DNA of 64,000 bases from Chloroflexota bacterium (GCA_016191435.1 JACPOQ010000035.1:186001-250000); one strand, 5' to 3'; positions 34,948 through 43,055 are shown, numbered from the stretch's first letter. Made by a program: numbers and translations. Notes: generated by a model from the letters alone, not told the origin.

Positions 34948-35440
34948 GCCCCTCCTCGATGAATTCTTGCAGCCGCTCGCGGCGCGCGCTGTACAGCGTG
35001 TGTGTCCCGCTCCGGGCCGATTCCAGCAGCCCCGCTTCGCGCAGCATCTTGATGTGCACGCTCACGGTCGGCTGCGCGAGCTCGAAGTAATCCGCGAGTT
35101 CGGTGATGCTCATCGGTCCGTGAGTCACCCGGCTCAGGAGTATCGACCGCGTTGGGTCCGAGAGTACCTTGAACCGGTTTGCCGAACGCTCGGCGCTCTC
35201 GCGGCGCTGCTGGATCCGCTTCGCCGCATCCGGCCCGAACGCGATGAGCAGCAGTTCGGCGTTTCCGAAGAAGAACCCCCCGCCCGCCCCGAGGCCCTGC
35301 GGCAGCACCAGCACCTGGCCGCGCTGCAGTGCGCGGTTCACCAGCGTCCGGAAGCTCTGCCGTCGCGCGAGATGGTTCGGCGGGATCAGAGAGAACACCG
35401 AGGCGCCGCTCGCCAGCTGTCTCCGAAGCCGGACCGCCAC
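34913..35440 (-). CDS. ArsR-type regulator with DUF5937-like N-terminal domain
   Basis: C-terminal winged helix of the ArsR family: FKVLSDPTRSILLSRVTHGPMSITELADYFELAQPTVSVHIKML, with no metal-binding Cys, so not a metal sensor. The N-terminal half (FRTLVNRALQRGQVLVLPQGLGAGGG) matches the ligand domain that accompanies such HTHs in DUF5937 proteins. Conserved-looking sequence (ELRRRYLALICDIAEWLEPYWERAG) extends upstream of the GTG at 35440 in the same frame to a stop at 35582, but this stretch has no ATG, GTG or TTG. Either a rare start codon near 35,550-35,570 is used or the 5' end is damaged. Confidence 0.8.
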   Translation of the reverse strand: MAVRLRRQLASGASVFSLIPPNHLARRQSFRTLVNRALQRGQVLVLPQGLGAGGGFFFGNAELLLIAFGPDAAKRIQQRRESAERSANRFKVLSDPTRSILLSRVTHGPMSITELADYFELAQPTVSVHIKMLREAGLLESARSGTHTLYSARRERLQEFIEEGLSELLFEDPSG

Positions 35441-35602
35441 GCCGTCGGCGGACGCCCGGCCTGCCCGCTCCCAGTACGGTTCCAGCCATTCGGCGATATC
35501 ACATATGAGTGCGAGGTAGCGGCGCCGCAGTTCCGGCGACGTCCGCAGCCGCTCAAGGCGGCTCTCGATTCTATAACGATGCTACGATTTGGCAGAGAGG
35601 TG

Positions 35603-36424
35603 TCAGGTTTGCCTCGCCGGGGCCTCCCGCGGGCTCCGGCGCGCGGCGAACAACCGCCGGAACGCCTGCACGAACGAACCTCCCGGCAACGCCGACACGA
35701 GGATCCACGCGAACCCGACCACGATCGCCCCGAAGATCATGTCGAAGAAGTAGTGATTGCCCGTCACCGTGATCGCCCACCCCATCACGACCGACATCAG
35801 CACCGCACCCGCGCGCAACAGCTTGCGCTTCGTATTCACCCACATAGCCGCCGATGCCAGCAGGATCCACCCGAAGTGGAAGCTCGGCAGCGCCGCGTAG
35901 TCGTTCACGAAGGGTCCCGGCTGGAAGTAATACGCGTTGCTCGTCGCGCTGTGCACCGTATCGGTGAACCCGAAGTCATAGCCGTTCAGTGCCATCAGCC
36001 GTGGTGGCGCCGCCGGCAGCAACCAGTACGTGCCCACCCCGACGACCGCCGACACCAGCATCACATTGCGCACGAAGCGGAACCGCAGCGGGTCCTTCAA
36101 CACCAGCCAGATGGCAATCGCCAGCAGCACGGGGTAGTGGCCCCAGGCGTAGATAAGGTTCGCCCCGTCCATGACCCAGCCCCAGTGAAGGAACAGCTGC
36201 TGGATCCGCACCTCCCAGAACAGGTTCGATTGCTGTTCGAACCGGATCAGCGCCAGGCTGCGCGAAACCGAAGATTGCGCATCGTCGGGCCGCACGCCCC
36301 GCAGCAAGAAATACACGACCATGATGGCGGCCGTCCCGAGGACCTCGTAGGTCGCCAGCCGCCAGCGCTCCGCGGCCGCGTAGCGGTCCGTGGCCTCACT
36401 CTGCCCATGCGTCGCCATCTGCAT
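35603..36424 (-). CDS. PAP2-superfamily membrane phosphatase, AUR1-like
   Basis: 273 residues with six membrane helices. The active-site histidines are in PSFHFGWILL and TGNHYFFDMIFGA, as in the inositol-phosphorylceramide synthase/PAP2_3 branch; PAAPPRLM precedes them. Likely works on a lipid phosphate or transfers a phospho-headgroup on the outer membrane face. GGGAGGACGG precedes ATG 36424. An AT-rich patch (ACAAATATTAACG, 36480-36492) upstream is a probable promoter. The ArsR-type gene follows on the same strand. Confidence 0.92.
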   Translation of the reverse strand: MQMATHGQSEATDRYAAAERWRLATYEVLGTAAIMVVYFLLRGVRPDDAQSSVSRSLALIRFEQQSNLFWEVRIQQLFLHWGWVMDGANLIYAWGHYPVLLAIAIWLVLKDPLRFRFVRNVMLVSAVVGVGTYWLLPAAPPRLMALNGYDFGFTDTVHSATSNAYYFQPGPFVNDYAALPSFHFGWILLASAAMWVNTKRKLLRAGAVLMSVVMGWAITVTGNHYFFDMIFGAIVVGFAWILVSALPGGSFVQAFRRLFAARRSPREAPARQT

Positions 36425-36574
36425 GACCGTCCTCCCGACGGCTGGCCGCGCCGCGCCCCGTTGGGCCTGCGCCGCGTGAACAAATATTAACGTAGCAACT
36501 GCCGCGATGGCCGGTCAACGCCGCCTTTCCGATGAGCGCATCGCTCGCTATACGCCGAGAGCATGGCTGCGATA

Positions 36575-36605
36575 GGGAGTTGCGACTCCCCATAGGATGT
36601 ATACT
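36575..36605 (+). promoter_or_regulatory. Promoter with palindrome upstream of the selenoprotein gene
   Basis: GGGAGT-TGCG-ACTCCC (36575-36590), an exact six-base dyad that extends to eight of nine pairs, lies just upstream of a TATACT -10 box (36600-36605). GGAGGA then precedes the ATG at 36627. The dyad's position suggests an operator for this gene. Confidence 0.5.
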
Positions 36606-36626
36606 CCCTCGCACGGAGGAATCGCC

Positions 36627-37145
36627 ATGCCTACGATCCTCGACCCCACCGATGAGCGCGTCCCGGTCCGCCGGTCGCTTACGCCGCGCCCCGAGGCGCT
36701 GAGCGGCGCCATCGGCCTCCTCGATATCTCCAAGCCGCGCGGCAACATCCTTATCGATCGCCTCGCACAGCGGCTCGCGGAACGGCTGCCGGGCGTGACC
36801 ATCCTCCGCTACAGCAAGCCAACCTTCACCAGGCCCGCGCCCGAGGACCTGCGGCGCAAAATTGCCGAGGAGTGTGGCTTCGTCATCGAGGCCCTCGCCG
36901 ACTGAGGGTCCTGCACAACGTGCAGTGTGCACGACACGACATGGTTCGAAATCCAGGGCAAGCCCGCCGTCTTCATTGCCTCCAGCGAGTTCATTGACGC
37001 TGCCGAAGTGCAGGCTGCCGCGCTCGGGTTGCCGGAAGTGCGCCGGATCTTCGTCCCGCATCCAATCCAGGATGCAACCGACGACGAGATGCGCGCGAAA
37101 GCCGACGCGATCGTCGATGGCGTGATAGAAGCCCTCGTCGACTGA
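36627..37145 (+). CDS. UGSC-family selenoprotein with in-frame TGA as selenocysteine
   Basis: One 172-residue protein split by TGA at 36903-36905. Upstream half: LDPTDERVPVRRSL, GLLDISKPRGNILIDRLAQRL, then EECGFVIEALAD. Straight through the TGA in the same frame follows UGSCTTCSVHDTTWFE, then PAVFIASSEFIDAAEVQA and FVPHPIQDATDDEM to the stop at 37145. This is the layout of the family named for its U-G-S-C motif, in which Sec or Cys sits before GSC and HDT follows. Sec would be residue 93 with Cys96 and Cys99 nearby, a redox pair. A stem-loop follows the UGA at 36908-36935. The upstream half alone ends exactly at the motif and the downstream half has no start codon with a ribosome site. Function is unknown; redox or thiol-linked catalysis is likely. 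Conventional gene callers will report two fragments. Confidence 0.88.
36908..36935 (+). promoter_or_regulatory. SECIS-like stem-loop after the UGA codon
   Basis: GTCCTGCAC (36908-36916) pairs with GTGCACGAC (36927-36935) at eight of nine positions around a ten-base loop AACGTGCAGT, beginning three bases after the UGA. Bacterial SECIS elements sit in the coding region immediately downstream of the UGA with an apical loop 15-40 bases away, as here. An alternative shorter hairpin is CTGCAC-AAC-GTGCAG (36911-36925). Confidence 0.6.
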
Positions 37146-37188
37146 CGCCCCCGCGCTCGTGAAAGCTGACGCTATCCGCGCAAGCCGC

Positions 37189-37194
37189 TAGGAT
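37189..37194 (+). promoter_or_regulatory. -10 box upstream of the alpha/beta hydrolase
   Basis: TAGGAT seven bases before an in-frame GTG at 37202 and 67 bases before the ATG at 37262. Either a leaderless start at 37202 or a normal leader to 37262 is possible. Confidence 0.4.
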
Positions 37195-37261
37195 CGCTGC
37201 GGTGCGCGCCGCAGCGGTGGCCGTGCCGCGAGCTTCGTACTTCCGAATCCCCGAGGGCCCC

Positions 37262-38059
37262 ATGCCGACTGCGCCTGTCCGCGACATCGTCACGTATTAC
37301 GAAGAGGCCGGGTCCGGCCACCCGCTCGTCCTCATCATGGGCCTCGGCGGCGACCTCCAGGGTTGGGCGCTCCAGGTCCCGGCGCTCTCCAAATACTTCC
37401 GCGTGATCACCTTTGACAACCGCGGCGCCGGCCGCACGAGCGCCCCCGACCGCCCCTTCACCATCGCCACCATGGCCGACGACCTGGCCGCCCTGCTGGA
37501 CCGCCTGGACATCGAAAAGGCCCACATCCTCGGCTTCAGCATGGGCGGCTACATCGCCCAGGAGTTCATCGCGGCCTACCCGCAGCGCGTCGATAAGCTC
37601 ATCCTCCTCGCCACCGCCGCCTCCATCGATGGCTACGGCCATGCCGTCGTCAACAGCTGGATCGATGTCCGGCGTTCGAACCTCAGCCGCGAGCAGGTCA
37701 TCCGCACCCGCGCGCCCTACGTCTACAGCCCGGAGCTGCTCGACGACTCCGAGCGCTACGAGCGCGCCATCCAGAACGCACTCTCGAACCCCTACGCGCA
37801 GCAGGACCACGCCTTCATCCGCCAGGCCCAGGCCATCCTCGCATTCGACGCCGCCGAATCCGCCGCAAAGATCAAGTCCCCCACGCTCGTGGCAGTCGGC
37901 AAGGACGACATCCTCGTCCCGCCCCGTAACTCCGAAAAGTTGGCGAAACTGATCCCCGGCGCCACCCTCAAGGTCCTCGATGGCGCCCACCTCGGCGTCC
38001 TCGAGTACCCGAACGAATACAACGCCGTCTTCCTCGAATTCCTTGGCGCATCGAGCTAA
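37262..38059 (+). CDS. Alpha/beta hydrolase
   Basis: 265 residues with LVLIMGLGGDLQGW, nucleophile elbow ILGFSMGGYIAQEF (Ser), VAVGKDDILVPP (Asp) and DGAHLGVLEYP (His). ATG 37262 follows GAGG at seven bases and starts where the family normally begins (VRDIVTYYEEAGSGHPL); an in-frame GTG at 37202 would add 20 residues. Similar in layout to the hydrolase at 24061 but not a close copy. Possibly 3-oxoadipate enol-lactonase-like; substrate not fixed. Confidence 0.92.
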   Translation: MPTAPVRDIVTYYEEAGSGHPLVLIMGLGGDLQGWALQVPALSKYFRVITFDNRGAGRTSAPDRPFTIATMADDLAALLDRLDIEKAHILGFSMGGYIAQEFIAAYPQRVDKLILLATAASIDGYGHAVVNSWIDVRRSNLSREQVIRTRAPYVYSPELLDDSERYERAIQNALSNPYAQQDHAFIRQAQAILAFDAAESAAKIKSPTLVAVGKDDILVPPRNSEKLAKLIPGATLKVLDGAHLGVLEYPNEYNAVFLEFLGASS

Positions 38060-38227
38060 CCCCGCGCCCTGGAGCTGCCGCCCTCCGTGGCCGGTTCTGT
38101 GGTCGGCCGCGCCCGACACTGGAACACGGTTAAGCCGAACGGGCACACGCGGCGGCCGCAGCCACCGCCGCCACGAGCGCGTCTTTCACCCCTGCTGTGG
38201 CGCCGCGCCATCACCGGCTTGGAACTC

Positions 38228-38872
38228 CTACGACTCCAGCCAGTTCACATCGCCGTGCAGGTCCGGGTCGTGCTGCTTCGCCGCGAACACCGCGTATTCT
38301 TCCTTGCTCGCCCCGATCGTCGTGCCCACGCCGTGGCCCGGCCAGATCCGAGTATCGTCGGGCAGCGCGTACAGCGTGCCCGTGATTGACGCGATTTCCT
38401 GCTCCAGCAGCTCGTGCGAGCGTGAGTGCCCGGGCCCGCCGGGGAATAGCGTATCCCCCACGAACGCGTGTTTGCCGTGTACGAACGTCGTGCTTGCGGG
38501 CGTGTGGCCCGGCACCGTCAGCACCCGGAATTCCACGTGGCCCACGGCGACCGTATCGCCGTTCGTCACCGGCACGTCGAGCTGCCCGTCCTTTAGCCAC
38601 GGCTCGCCGGGATCGCCGTAGAGCTGGCAACCGTACCGCTCCTTCAGCGCATCGATGCTAGCCGTATGGTCGCCATGCGAATGCGTCAGCAGGATTTTCG
38701 ACGGCCGCACCCCGGCGAACTCCGCTGCCTCGACGCTCTTCTGCACTTCATCGGGCGCATCGATGAACGCTGCCTCGTTTGTCGCCCGGTCGATCACAAC
38801 ATAGATATTGTTCGCGAACCCGGCAGGCCCGCCGACCACGATGCCAAGGTCGCCATCGTCGATCCATTCCAT
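38228..38872 (-). CDS. Metallo-beta-lactamase-fold hydrolase (glyoxalase II-like)
   Basis: 214 residues with the binuclear zinc set: THSHGDHTAS, PGHTPAST, VGDTLFPGGPG and WPGHGVGTT. The short length and PGHTPxS loop are of the glyoxalase II/persulfide dioxygenase-like branch. ATG 38872 has GGAG eight bases upstream and TACACT before that. Reaction on a thioester is plausible; not proven. Confidence 0.92.
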   Translation of the reverse strand: MEWIDDGDLGIVVGGPAGFANNIYVVIDRATNEAAFIDAPDEVQKSVEAAEFAGVRPSKILLTHSHGDHTASIDALKERYGCQLYGDPGEPWLKDGQLDVPVTNGDTVAVGHVEFRVLTVPGHTPASTTFVHGKHAFVGDTLFPGGPGHSRSHELLEQEIASITGTLYALPDDTRIWPGHGVGTTIGASKEEYAVFAAKQHDPDLHGDVNWLES

Positions 38873-38934
38873 CTTCAAACTCCTGCTGCGCGGCAGTGTA
38901 CCGCCTCTCCACCGGCCCTCACACCGCAGATCCG

Positions 38935-39840
38935 CTAGAGCCGCCCGCTGAACGCGTCCTGCACCTCGGGACGGTCGAAATTCGCGATCAGCAACTCTGT
39001 GATGGGCGCCCGGCGGCTCCCCACCGAGTTGATCGCCCGCGACATCGCGACCACCTCGCACCGGTAGCCGCGGTCCGCGTACAGCGCGCGGATGACAGCG
39101 TGATCGCTGTTCGAAAGCAACGCCGCCACGCCGCGCGCAGTCATCACGTCGAACGCGTCGCGGAGCCGCTCTTGCTCGGCGGCCCCGAACTCCCCGCTCG
39201 TGTAGCTCGTGAAGTTTGCCGTTCGCGTGAGCGGTTGGTACGGCGGGTCCAGGTAGACGAAGTCGCCCGGCCTCGCTTCCGCGCATGCAGCCTCGAAGTC
39301 CTCGGACACCAGCTCGCAGCCCTGGAGCGCGCCTGAAGCTGCCATCAGCCCGTCGGCGTCGCAGATCCGCGGGTTGGCATAGCGGCCGTGGGGCACGTTG
39401 AAACCGCCGCTCGCATTCACCCGGTAGAGCCCGTTGTAGCAGGTCCGGTTCAGGAACAGCAGCCGCGCGGCGGCGGCGACGCTGTCTCCCGCCACCGCGG
39501 ATCGCACGGCGTAGTACATCGCCGCGCGGCCTTGGAGGGCGCGCGCGCCGTACTCGGCGGCGAACTCCTGCAACGCCGCGATGAGTGCCGCCGGCTCATC
39601 CCGTACAACCCTGTACGCCTCGATGAGTTCGCTGTTCGCGTCGTTCAGCCGCGCACCCGCCGCGCGTCCGCTGGCCGCCATCGCGAAGAACACCGCCCCG
39701 CCCCCAACGAACGGCTCGTGATACCGCCCGAACCCGCGCGGCGCGCGCTCCACCACCAGCGGGGCCAGCTTCCCTTTCCCGCCCGCCCACTTCACGAACG
39801 GCCGGGCGCCTGCTCCGAATCCGGGAAGCGCTTCCTTCAT
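38935..39840 (-). CDS. dam: Dam-family DNA adenine-N6 methyltransferase
   Basis: 301-residue alpha-class amino-methyltransferase of the Dam/DpnM type. AdoMet motif FVKWAGGKGKLAPLV, EPFVGGGAVFF, target-recognition region with FLNRTCYNGLYRVNASGGFNVPHGRY, and catalytic DPPY in FVYLDPPYQPLTRT. These are the marks of GATC methylases. No restriction endonuclease gene is nearby, so it looks like a solitary methylase. Its ATG overlaps the TGA of the upstream lutBC gene by ATGA, so the methylase is translated from the lactate-utilisation mRNA. The pairing is odd and unexplained. Confidence 0.93.
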   Translation of the reverse strand: MKEALPGFGAGARPFVKWAGGKGKLAPLVVERAPRGFGRYHEPFVGGGAVFFAMAASGRAAGARLNDANSELIEAYRVVRDEPAALIAALQEFAAEYGARALQGRAAMYYAVRSAVAGDSVAAAARLLFLNRTCYNGLYRVNASGGFNVPHGRYANPRICDADGLMAASGALQGCELVSEDFEAACAEARPGDFVYLDPPYQPLTRTANFTSYTSGEFGAAEQERLRDAFDVMTARGVAALLSNSDHAVIRALYADRGYRCEVVAMSRAINSVGSRRAPITELLIANFDRPEVQDAFSGRL

Positions 39841-41609
39841 CTGCCCGGATTCGCGCTCGCCGGCGGCTCCAGCACCACCACGAGCTCCTCGCTGCCGTGG
39901 ATCCCGCGCACGATCTGCTTCTCGATGTCCGCGGTGCGGCTCGCGCCCGTGAGGATCAGCGCGTCCCCCGTGCCCAGGTACGCTCCCACCTGCGACGGAT
40001 ATCGCACGATCGTGTCCACGCGGACCCGTACCACCACCCGCCTCGCCGCGAGGATTGGCCGCCGTGCCGCGGCCTCCCCGGTGAGCAGCACGCTTCCCGT
40101 CGCTGCGATCGCGGCCACGGCATCCAGCACGCGGTCGCCTTCCGCGGGCTCCAGCGCCTCCACCACCACCACCCCGAGAGCGCCCGCCCGTGCCTTGAAC
40201 AGCTCCACCGGGTCCTCGCTCTCTATGTCTGCGACCGGGACCACCACAGGCCGGGGCTGGGACTCGCGCGGCCGCAGCATCTCGGGGTCCCGCGCCGGCG
40301 GCCCCGGCTCCGGCAGCAACCGCGGGTCGTCGCGCTCGCCGGTCGGGCGCAACACCCGCCCCGCGCCCCGCAACGAGATCCGCGCGAACGCCGTCGCCGC
40401 CCGCGCCCGTGTCGCGCCTGAGAACGCGAAGGCCCACGCCTGCCACCCCACCCGCTCCTTCCGTGACCCCGCCCGGTGGCTCGCCACAGCGTCGCCGCGC
40501 AGCTCCAGCAGCATCCGGTGTAGCGGGATGCCGACCGGGCAGACCTCGGTGCAGCGCCCGCACAGACTCGATGCGTACGGCAGGTCCGCGTAGCGCCCAT
40601 CGCGCCAGAGCAGGGGCGAAACGACCGCCCCGATCGGCCCCATGTATGGCGACCCGTAGGACAACCCGCCCGCCGCCCGGTACACCGGGCAGCCATTCAT
40701 GCACGCGCCACAGCGGATGCACTTCAACACCTCCCGGTAGCGCTCGTCGGCTGCGATCGCGCTCCGCCCGTGGTCGACGAACACCACGTGCCGCTGCTGG
40801 CCCGGGTCCGGCTCCGCGAGGAAATGCGTGAACGAAGTCAGTGGCTGCGCGGTCGCGCTCGGCGCCAGCACCTCGAGGATTGCCAGCGCCCCGTCCTCGT
40901 CCGCGACCACCTTCTCCAGCCCCGTGATTGCGACATGCAGCTTCGGGTGGCTCGCCCCCAGCGAGACGTTCCCTTCGTTCTCCACCACCATGATCCGCCC
41001 GCTCGATGCCACGACGGCGTTCGCGCCGGTGATGCCCGCATCGCAGTCACGGAAGAACTCGCCCACCACATCGCGCACGTACCGCGAGAGCCGCACCGGG
41101 TCGTCATCGGGCAATTCCGCGCCCGTGCGTGCCAGCATCTCCCGGATGCGCGCCCGGTTCAGGTGCAGCGCGGGCGCGGTGATGTGGCTCGGCCCGCGCC
41201 CTTCGATGTCGACGATGTACTCGCCGATGTCCGTCTCGAGCACGTCGATCCCTGCCGCCCGAAGCGCGTGCGTCAGGCCTACTTCCTCCCCGACCATCGT
41301 CTTGGACTTCGCCACGCGCTTCGCGTCCCCGAGCAGTTCGCGCACGATCCGGACGGCATCTGCCGGTTCGGCCGCACGGTGGTAGCCGATACCCCGTTTC
41401 TGGAACTGCACCCGCAGCTGCGCGTGCAAGCCGTCGAGGTGGTCGACCGCGTACATCCGCGCCGCCGCCGCCCGCGCCTTTGCGTCCTCGGGCGAGCGCC
41501 GGAGCATCGTTGCCGAGTCCTCGATGAGCTTGCGCATGATTGGCGTCACCGTCGCTGATGGGCGCTCCTCGCGCATCTCCTTCGCCGCGCGCTCGTGGTA
41601 GGTGCTCAC
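39837..41609 (-). CDS. lutB: LutB-LutC fusion, lactate utilisation iron-sulfur protein
   Basis: About 590 residues. N-terminal LUD domain (RAAEPADAVRIVRELLGDAK, SKTMVGEEVGLTHAL, GITGANAVVASSGRIMVVENEGN), two cubane cluster motifs (CIRCGACMNGCP and CGRCTEVCP) as in LutB, then about 120 further residues (VELFKARAGALGVVVVEAL, LILTGASRTADIEKQIVRGIHGSEELVVVL) that match the separate LutC/YkgG subunit. LutB and LutC are therefore one polypeptide. With LutA this should form the membrane-associated L-lactate oxidising complex. GTG 41609 overlaps the lutA TGA (GTGA). Longer upstream starts fall inside lutA. Confidence 0.92.
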   Translation of the reverse strand: MSTYHERAAKEMREERPSATVTPIMRKLIEDSATMLRRSPEDAKARAAAARMYAVDHLDGLHAQLRVQFQKRGIGYHRAAEPADAVRIVRELLGDAKRVAKSKTMVGEEVGLTHALRAAGIDVLETDIGEYIVDIEGRGPSHITAPALHLNRARIREMLARTGAELPDDDPVRLSRYVRDVVGEFFRDCDAGITGANAVVASSGRIMVVENEGNVSLGASHPKLHVAITGLEKVVADEDGALAILEVLAPSATAQPLTSFTHFLAEPDPGQQRHVVFVDHGRSAIAADERYREVLKCIRCGACMNGCPVYRAAGGLSYGSPYMGPIGAVVSPLLWRDGRYADLPYASSLCGRCTEVCPVGIPLHRMLLELRGDAVASHRAGSRKERVGWQAWAFAFSGATRARAATAFARISLRGAGRVLRPTGERDDPRLLPEPGPPARDPEMLRPRESQPRPVVVPVADIESEDPVELFKARAGALGVVVVEALEPAEGDRVLDAVAAIAATGSVLLTGEAAARRPILAARRVVVRVRVDTIVRYPSQVGAYLGTGDALILTGASRTADIEKQIVRGIHGSEELVVVLEPPASANPGR

Positions 41610-42325
41610 CCGAGCGCCCTCGATAGCAGCTCCGCGACCGTCCATGTTTCCAGCGGCACGCCGAGCCCACGCGCCCCCGCTTCCAGGTGGGCGAGGCACG
41701 AGAAGTCCGTCGAGACAATGACCCGGGCGCCGGTCTGCCGCACGTCATCGAGCTTGCCGGTCAGCATCGCGGCCGAGATCTCCGGCAGTTTCACGCTGAA
41801 GCTGCCCCCGAAGCCGCAGCATTCGTCCTCGAAGGTCAGCCGTCGCACCTCCAGCCCCTGTACGCGCTCCAACAACCCCCTGACCGCGGCGCTGATGCCA
41901 AGTTCGCGGCGCGCGTGGCAGGCATCGTGGTACACGACGGTCCCCTCCAGGACGAGCGCCACCCGTTCCAGGTTCGGGTGCCCAGCCACGTACGATGCGA
42001 ACTCGCGGAAGCGTCCCGCAATCCGCCCGGCGGCCGCGCCCCGGCTCCCATCGAACAGTCCCGGCAGGTAGTGCGTCACCATGCTTGTGCACGAACCCGA
42101 GGCCGTGACCACCACGTCGTGCCGCCGCGCGTCCTTCAGCAACCCCCGCCCGACGCGCTTCGCCTCGCCGCGAAAGCCGCTGTTGAACGCCGGCTGCCCG
42201 CAACAGCGCCCGTCGAGCAGCGTCACCTCGTCGCCGAGCGCTTCCAGCACCCGCCGGGCATGCGCCGCATCTGCCGGCCGCAACGCCCCCAGGTAACACG
42301 GGTCGAACAGCGCAACCCTCGCCAT
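41606..42325 (-). CDS. lutA: LutA, cysteine-rich lactate utilisation subunit
   Basis: 239 residues with the paired CCG signatures DGRCCGQPAFNSG and DECCGFGGSFSVK, each expected to bind an iron-sulfur or heterodisulfide-reductase-type cluster, plus Cys in DPCYLGALRP, SGSCTSMV and HDACHARREL. First gene of lutA-lutBC-dam. TAGCGT (42334-42339) is eight bases from the ATG and no Shine-Dalgarno is visible, so this mRNA may be leaderless or nearly so. Confidence 0.95.
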   Translation of the reverse strand: MARVALFDPCYLGALRPADAAHARRVLEALGDEVTLLDGRCCGQPAFNSGFRGEAKRVGRGLLKDARRHDVVVTASGSCTSMVTHYLPGLFDGSRGAAAGRIAGRFREFASYVAGHPNLERVALVLEGTVVYHDACHARRELGISAAVRGLLERVQGLEVRRLTFEDECCGFGGSFSVKLPEISAAMLTGKLDDVRQTGARVIVSTDFSCLAHLEAGARGLGVPLETWTVAELLSRALG

Positions 42326-42333
42326 CGCGGCTA

Positions 42334-42339
42334 ACGCTA
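42334..42339 (-). promoter_or_regulatory. -10 box for lutA
   Basis: TAGCGT, eight bases before the lutA ATG at 42325; no ribosome-binding site in between. Confidence 0.4.
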
Positions 42340-42376
42340 GGCGCGCCGCTCACCACCGGCAAGTCGAACCGTTCGT

Positions 42377-42408
42377 CAGTCCCTGAGTCCCTCAGTCCCT
42401 CAGCCCCT
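42377..42408 (-). repeat. Four 8-base tandem units at the CDGSH gene stop
   Basis: On the plus strand CAGTCCCT, GAGTCCCT, CAGTCCCT, CAGCCCCT. Read in mRNA sense the unit is AGGGACTG, and successive units create TGA every eight bases; one of these is the CDGSH gene's stop at 42392. The same word family recurs at 49990. Confidence 0.7.
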
Positions 42409-42610
42409 CCTTTCCTGCCCGCGGTGCGCTCTGAAACCCCTGCGTCTTGTGCGACCCGTCGCAGAAGGGCTTGGTCGATGAATGCCCGCAGCGGCAAAGC
42501 GCGATCACGTCCTTGACTTCGTAGCTGTTGCCATCCGGGTCCATCACGATCACGCCACCCTTCACGATGTACGGGCCGTTGTCGCGGATCTTGATTTCGA
42601 TTTCAGCCAT
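42392..42610 (-). CDS. CDGSH iron-sulfur domain protein
   Basis: 72 residues. The 2Fe-2S site CRCGHSSTKPFCDGSH (three Cys, one His) is complete. MitoNEET-type small proteins transfer clusters or electrons. The conserved part ends at GFQSAP; the last residues (GLRD) and the stop are encoded by the 8-base tandem repeat, so the C-terminus appears to have been set by repeat growth. GAGGTGAAGC precedes the ATG. Confidence 0.92.
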   Translation of the reverse strand: MAEIEIKIRDNGPYIVKGGVIVMDPDGNSYEVKDVIALCRCGHSSTKPFCDGSHKTQGFQSAPRAGKEGLRD

Positions 42611-42795
42611 GCTTCACCTCGCTGTGTGCCGCGAACTCTACCGGCTGCCGCGATTCCCTCCCGGCCCCGAAGGTTGCTCCGGTGCCACTTCCTCGCGCCC
42701 TGCGCTTGCAGCGCCGTCGCGAAACGTGAAAAACGCTGGATTCGGGCCGTGTCATGTGCGGTGATGGATGCAGGTCCAATCGAAGGAGGCTCGAA

Positions 42796-43011
42796 ATGGG
42801 CATCGGGATCAGCATCTTCTTCATCGCCGTCGGCGCGATCCTCGCGATCGCGGTCGACTACACGGTCACCGGCATCGATGTGAACGCCGTTGGCGTCATC
42901 CTCATGGTCGTCGGCGCGATCGGTCTGCTCTTCTCCCTCCTCTTCTGGAGCACCTTCGGCATGTACGGCGTGCGCCGCGATGACAGCATGCGCCACGGCC
43001 CGCCAATTTAG
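42796..43011 (+). CDS. Small two-helix membrane protein, DUF6458-like
   Basis: 71 residues with two hydrophobic helices (SIFFIAVGAILAIAV and GVILMVVGAIGLLFSLLFW) joined by TVTGIDVNAV, closely following the DUF6458 pattern known from Actinobacteria. Function unknown. GAAGGAGG eight bases before ATG 42796. Followed by a strong hairpin at 43027. Confidence 0.85.
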   Translation: MGIGISIFFIAVGAILAIAVDYTVTGIDVNAVGVILMVVGAIGLLFSLLFWSTFGMYGVRRDDSMRHGPPI

Positions 43012-43026
43012 CCCTGGACACCGGCA

Positions 43027-43055
43027 GCGAGGCCGGCCGTTGCGGCCGGCCTCGC
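43027..43055. terminator. 12-bp hairpin between convergent genes
   Basis: GCGAGGCCGGCC, loop GTTGC, GGCCGGCCTCGC: twelve perfect pairs, 16 bases after the DUF6458 stop and 15 before the end of the convergent CoA-transferase gene. No T-tract on either side. Confidence 0.6.

Noticed and set aside
36597..36905. Stand-alone 92-residue protein ending at the TGA
   Set aside because: Ends exactly before the GSC motif of a known family and continues in frame; treated as one gene.
36927..37145. Separate small gene starting at 36927
   Set aside because: The GTG has no ribosome site, and the sequence is the second half of the selenoprotein in the same frame as the first half.
38935..39840. Restriction-modification system
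   Set aside because: Only the methylase is present; neighbours are lactate-utilisation and metabolic genes.
42377..42408. CRISPR-like array
   Set aside because: Units are 8 bases with no spacers; it is a simple degenerate tandem repeat.
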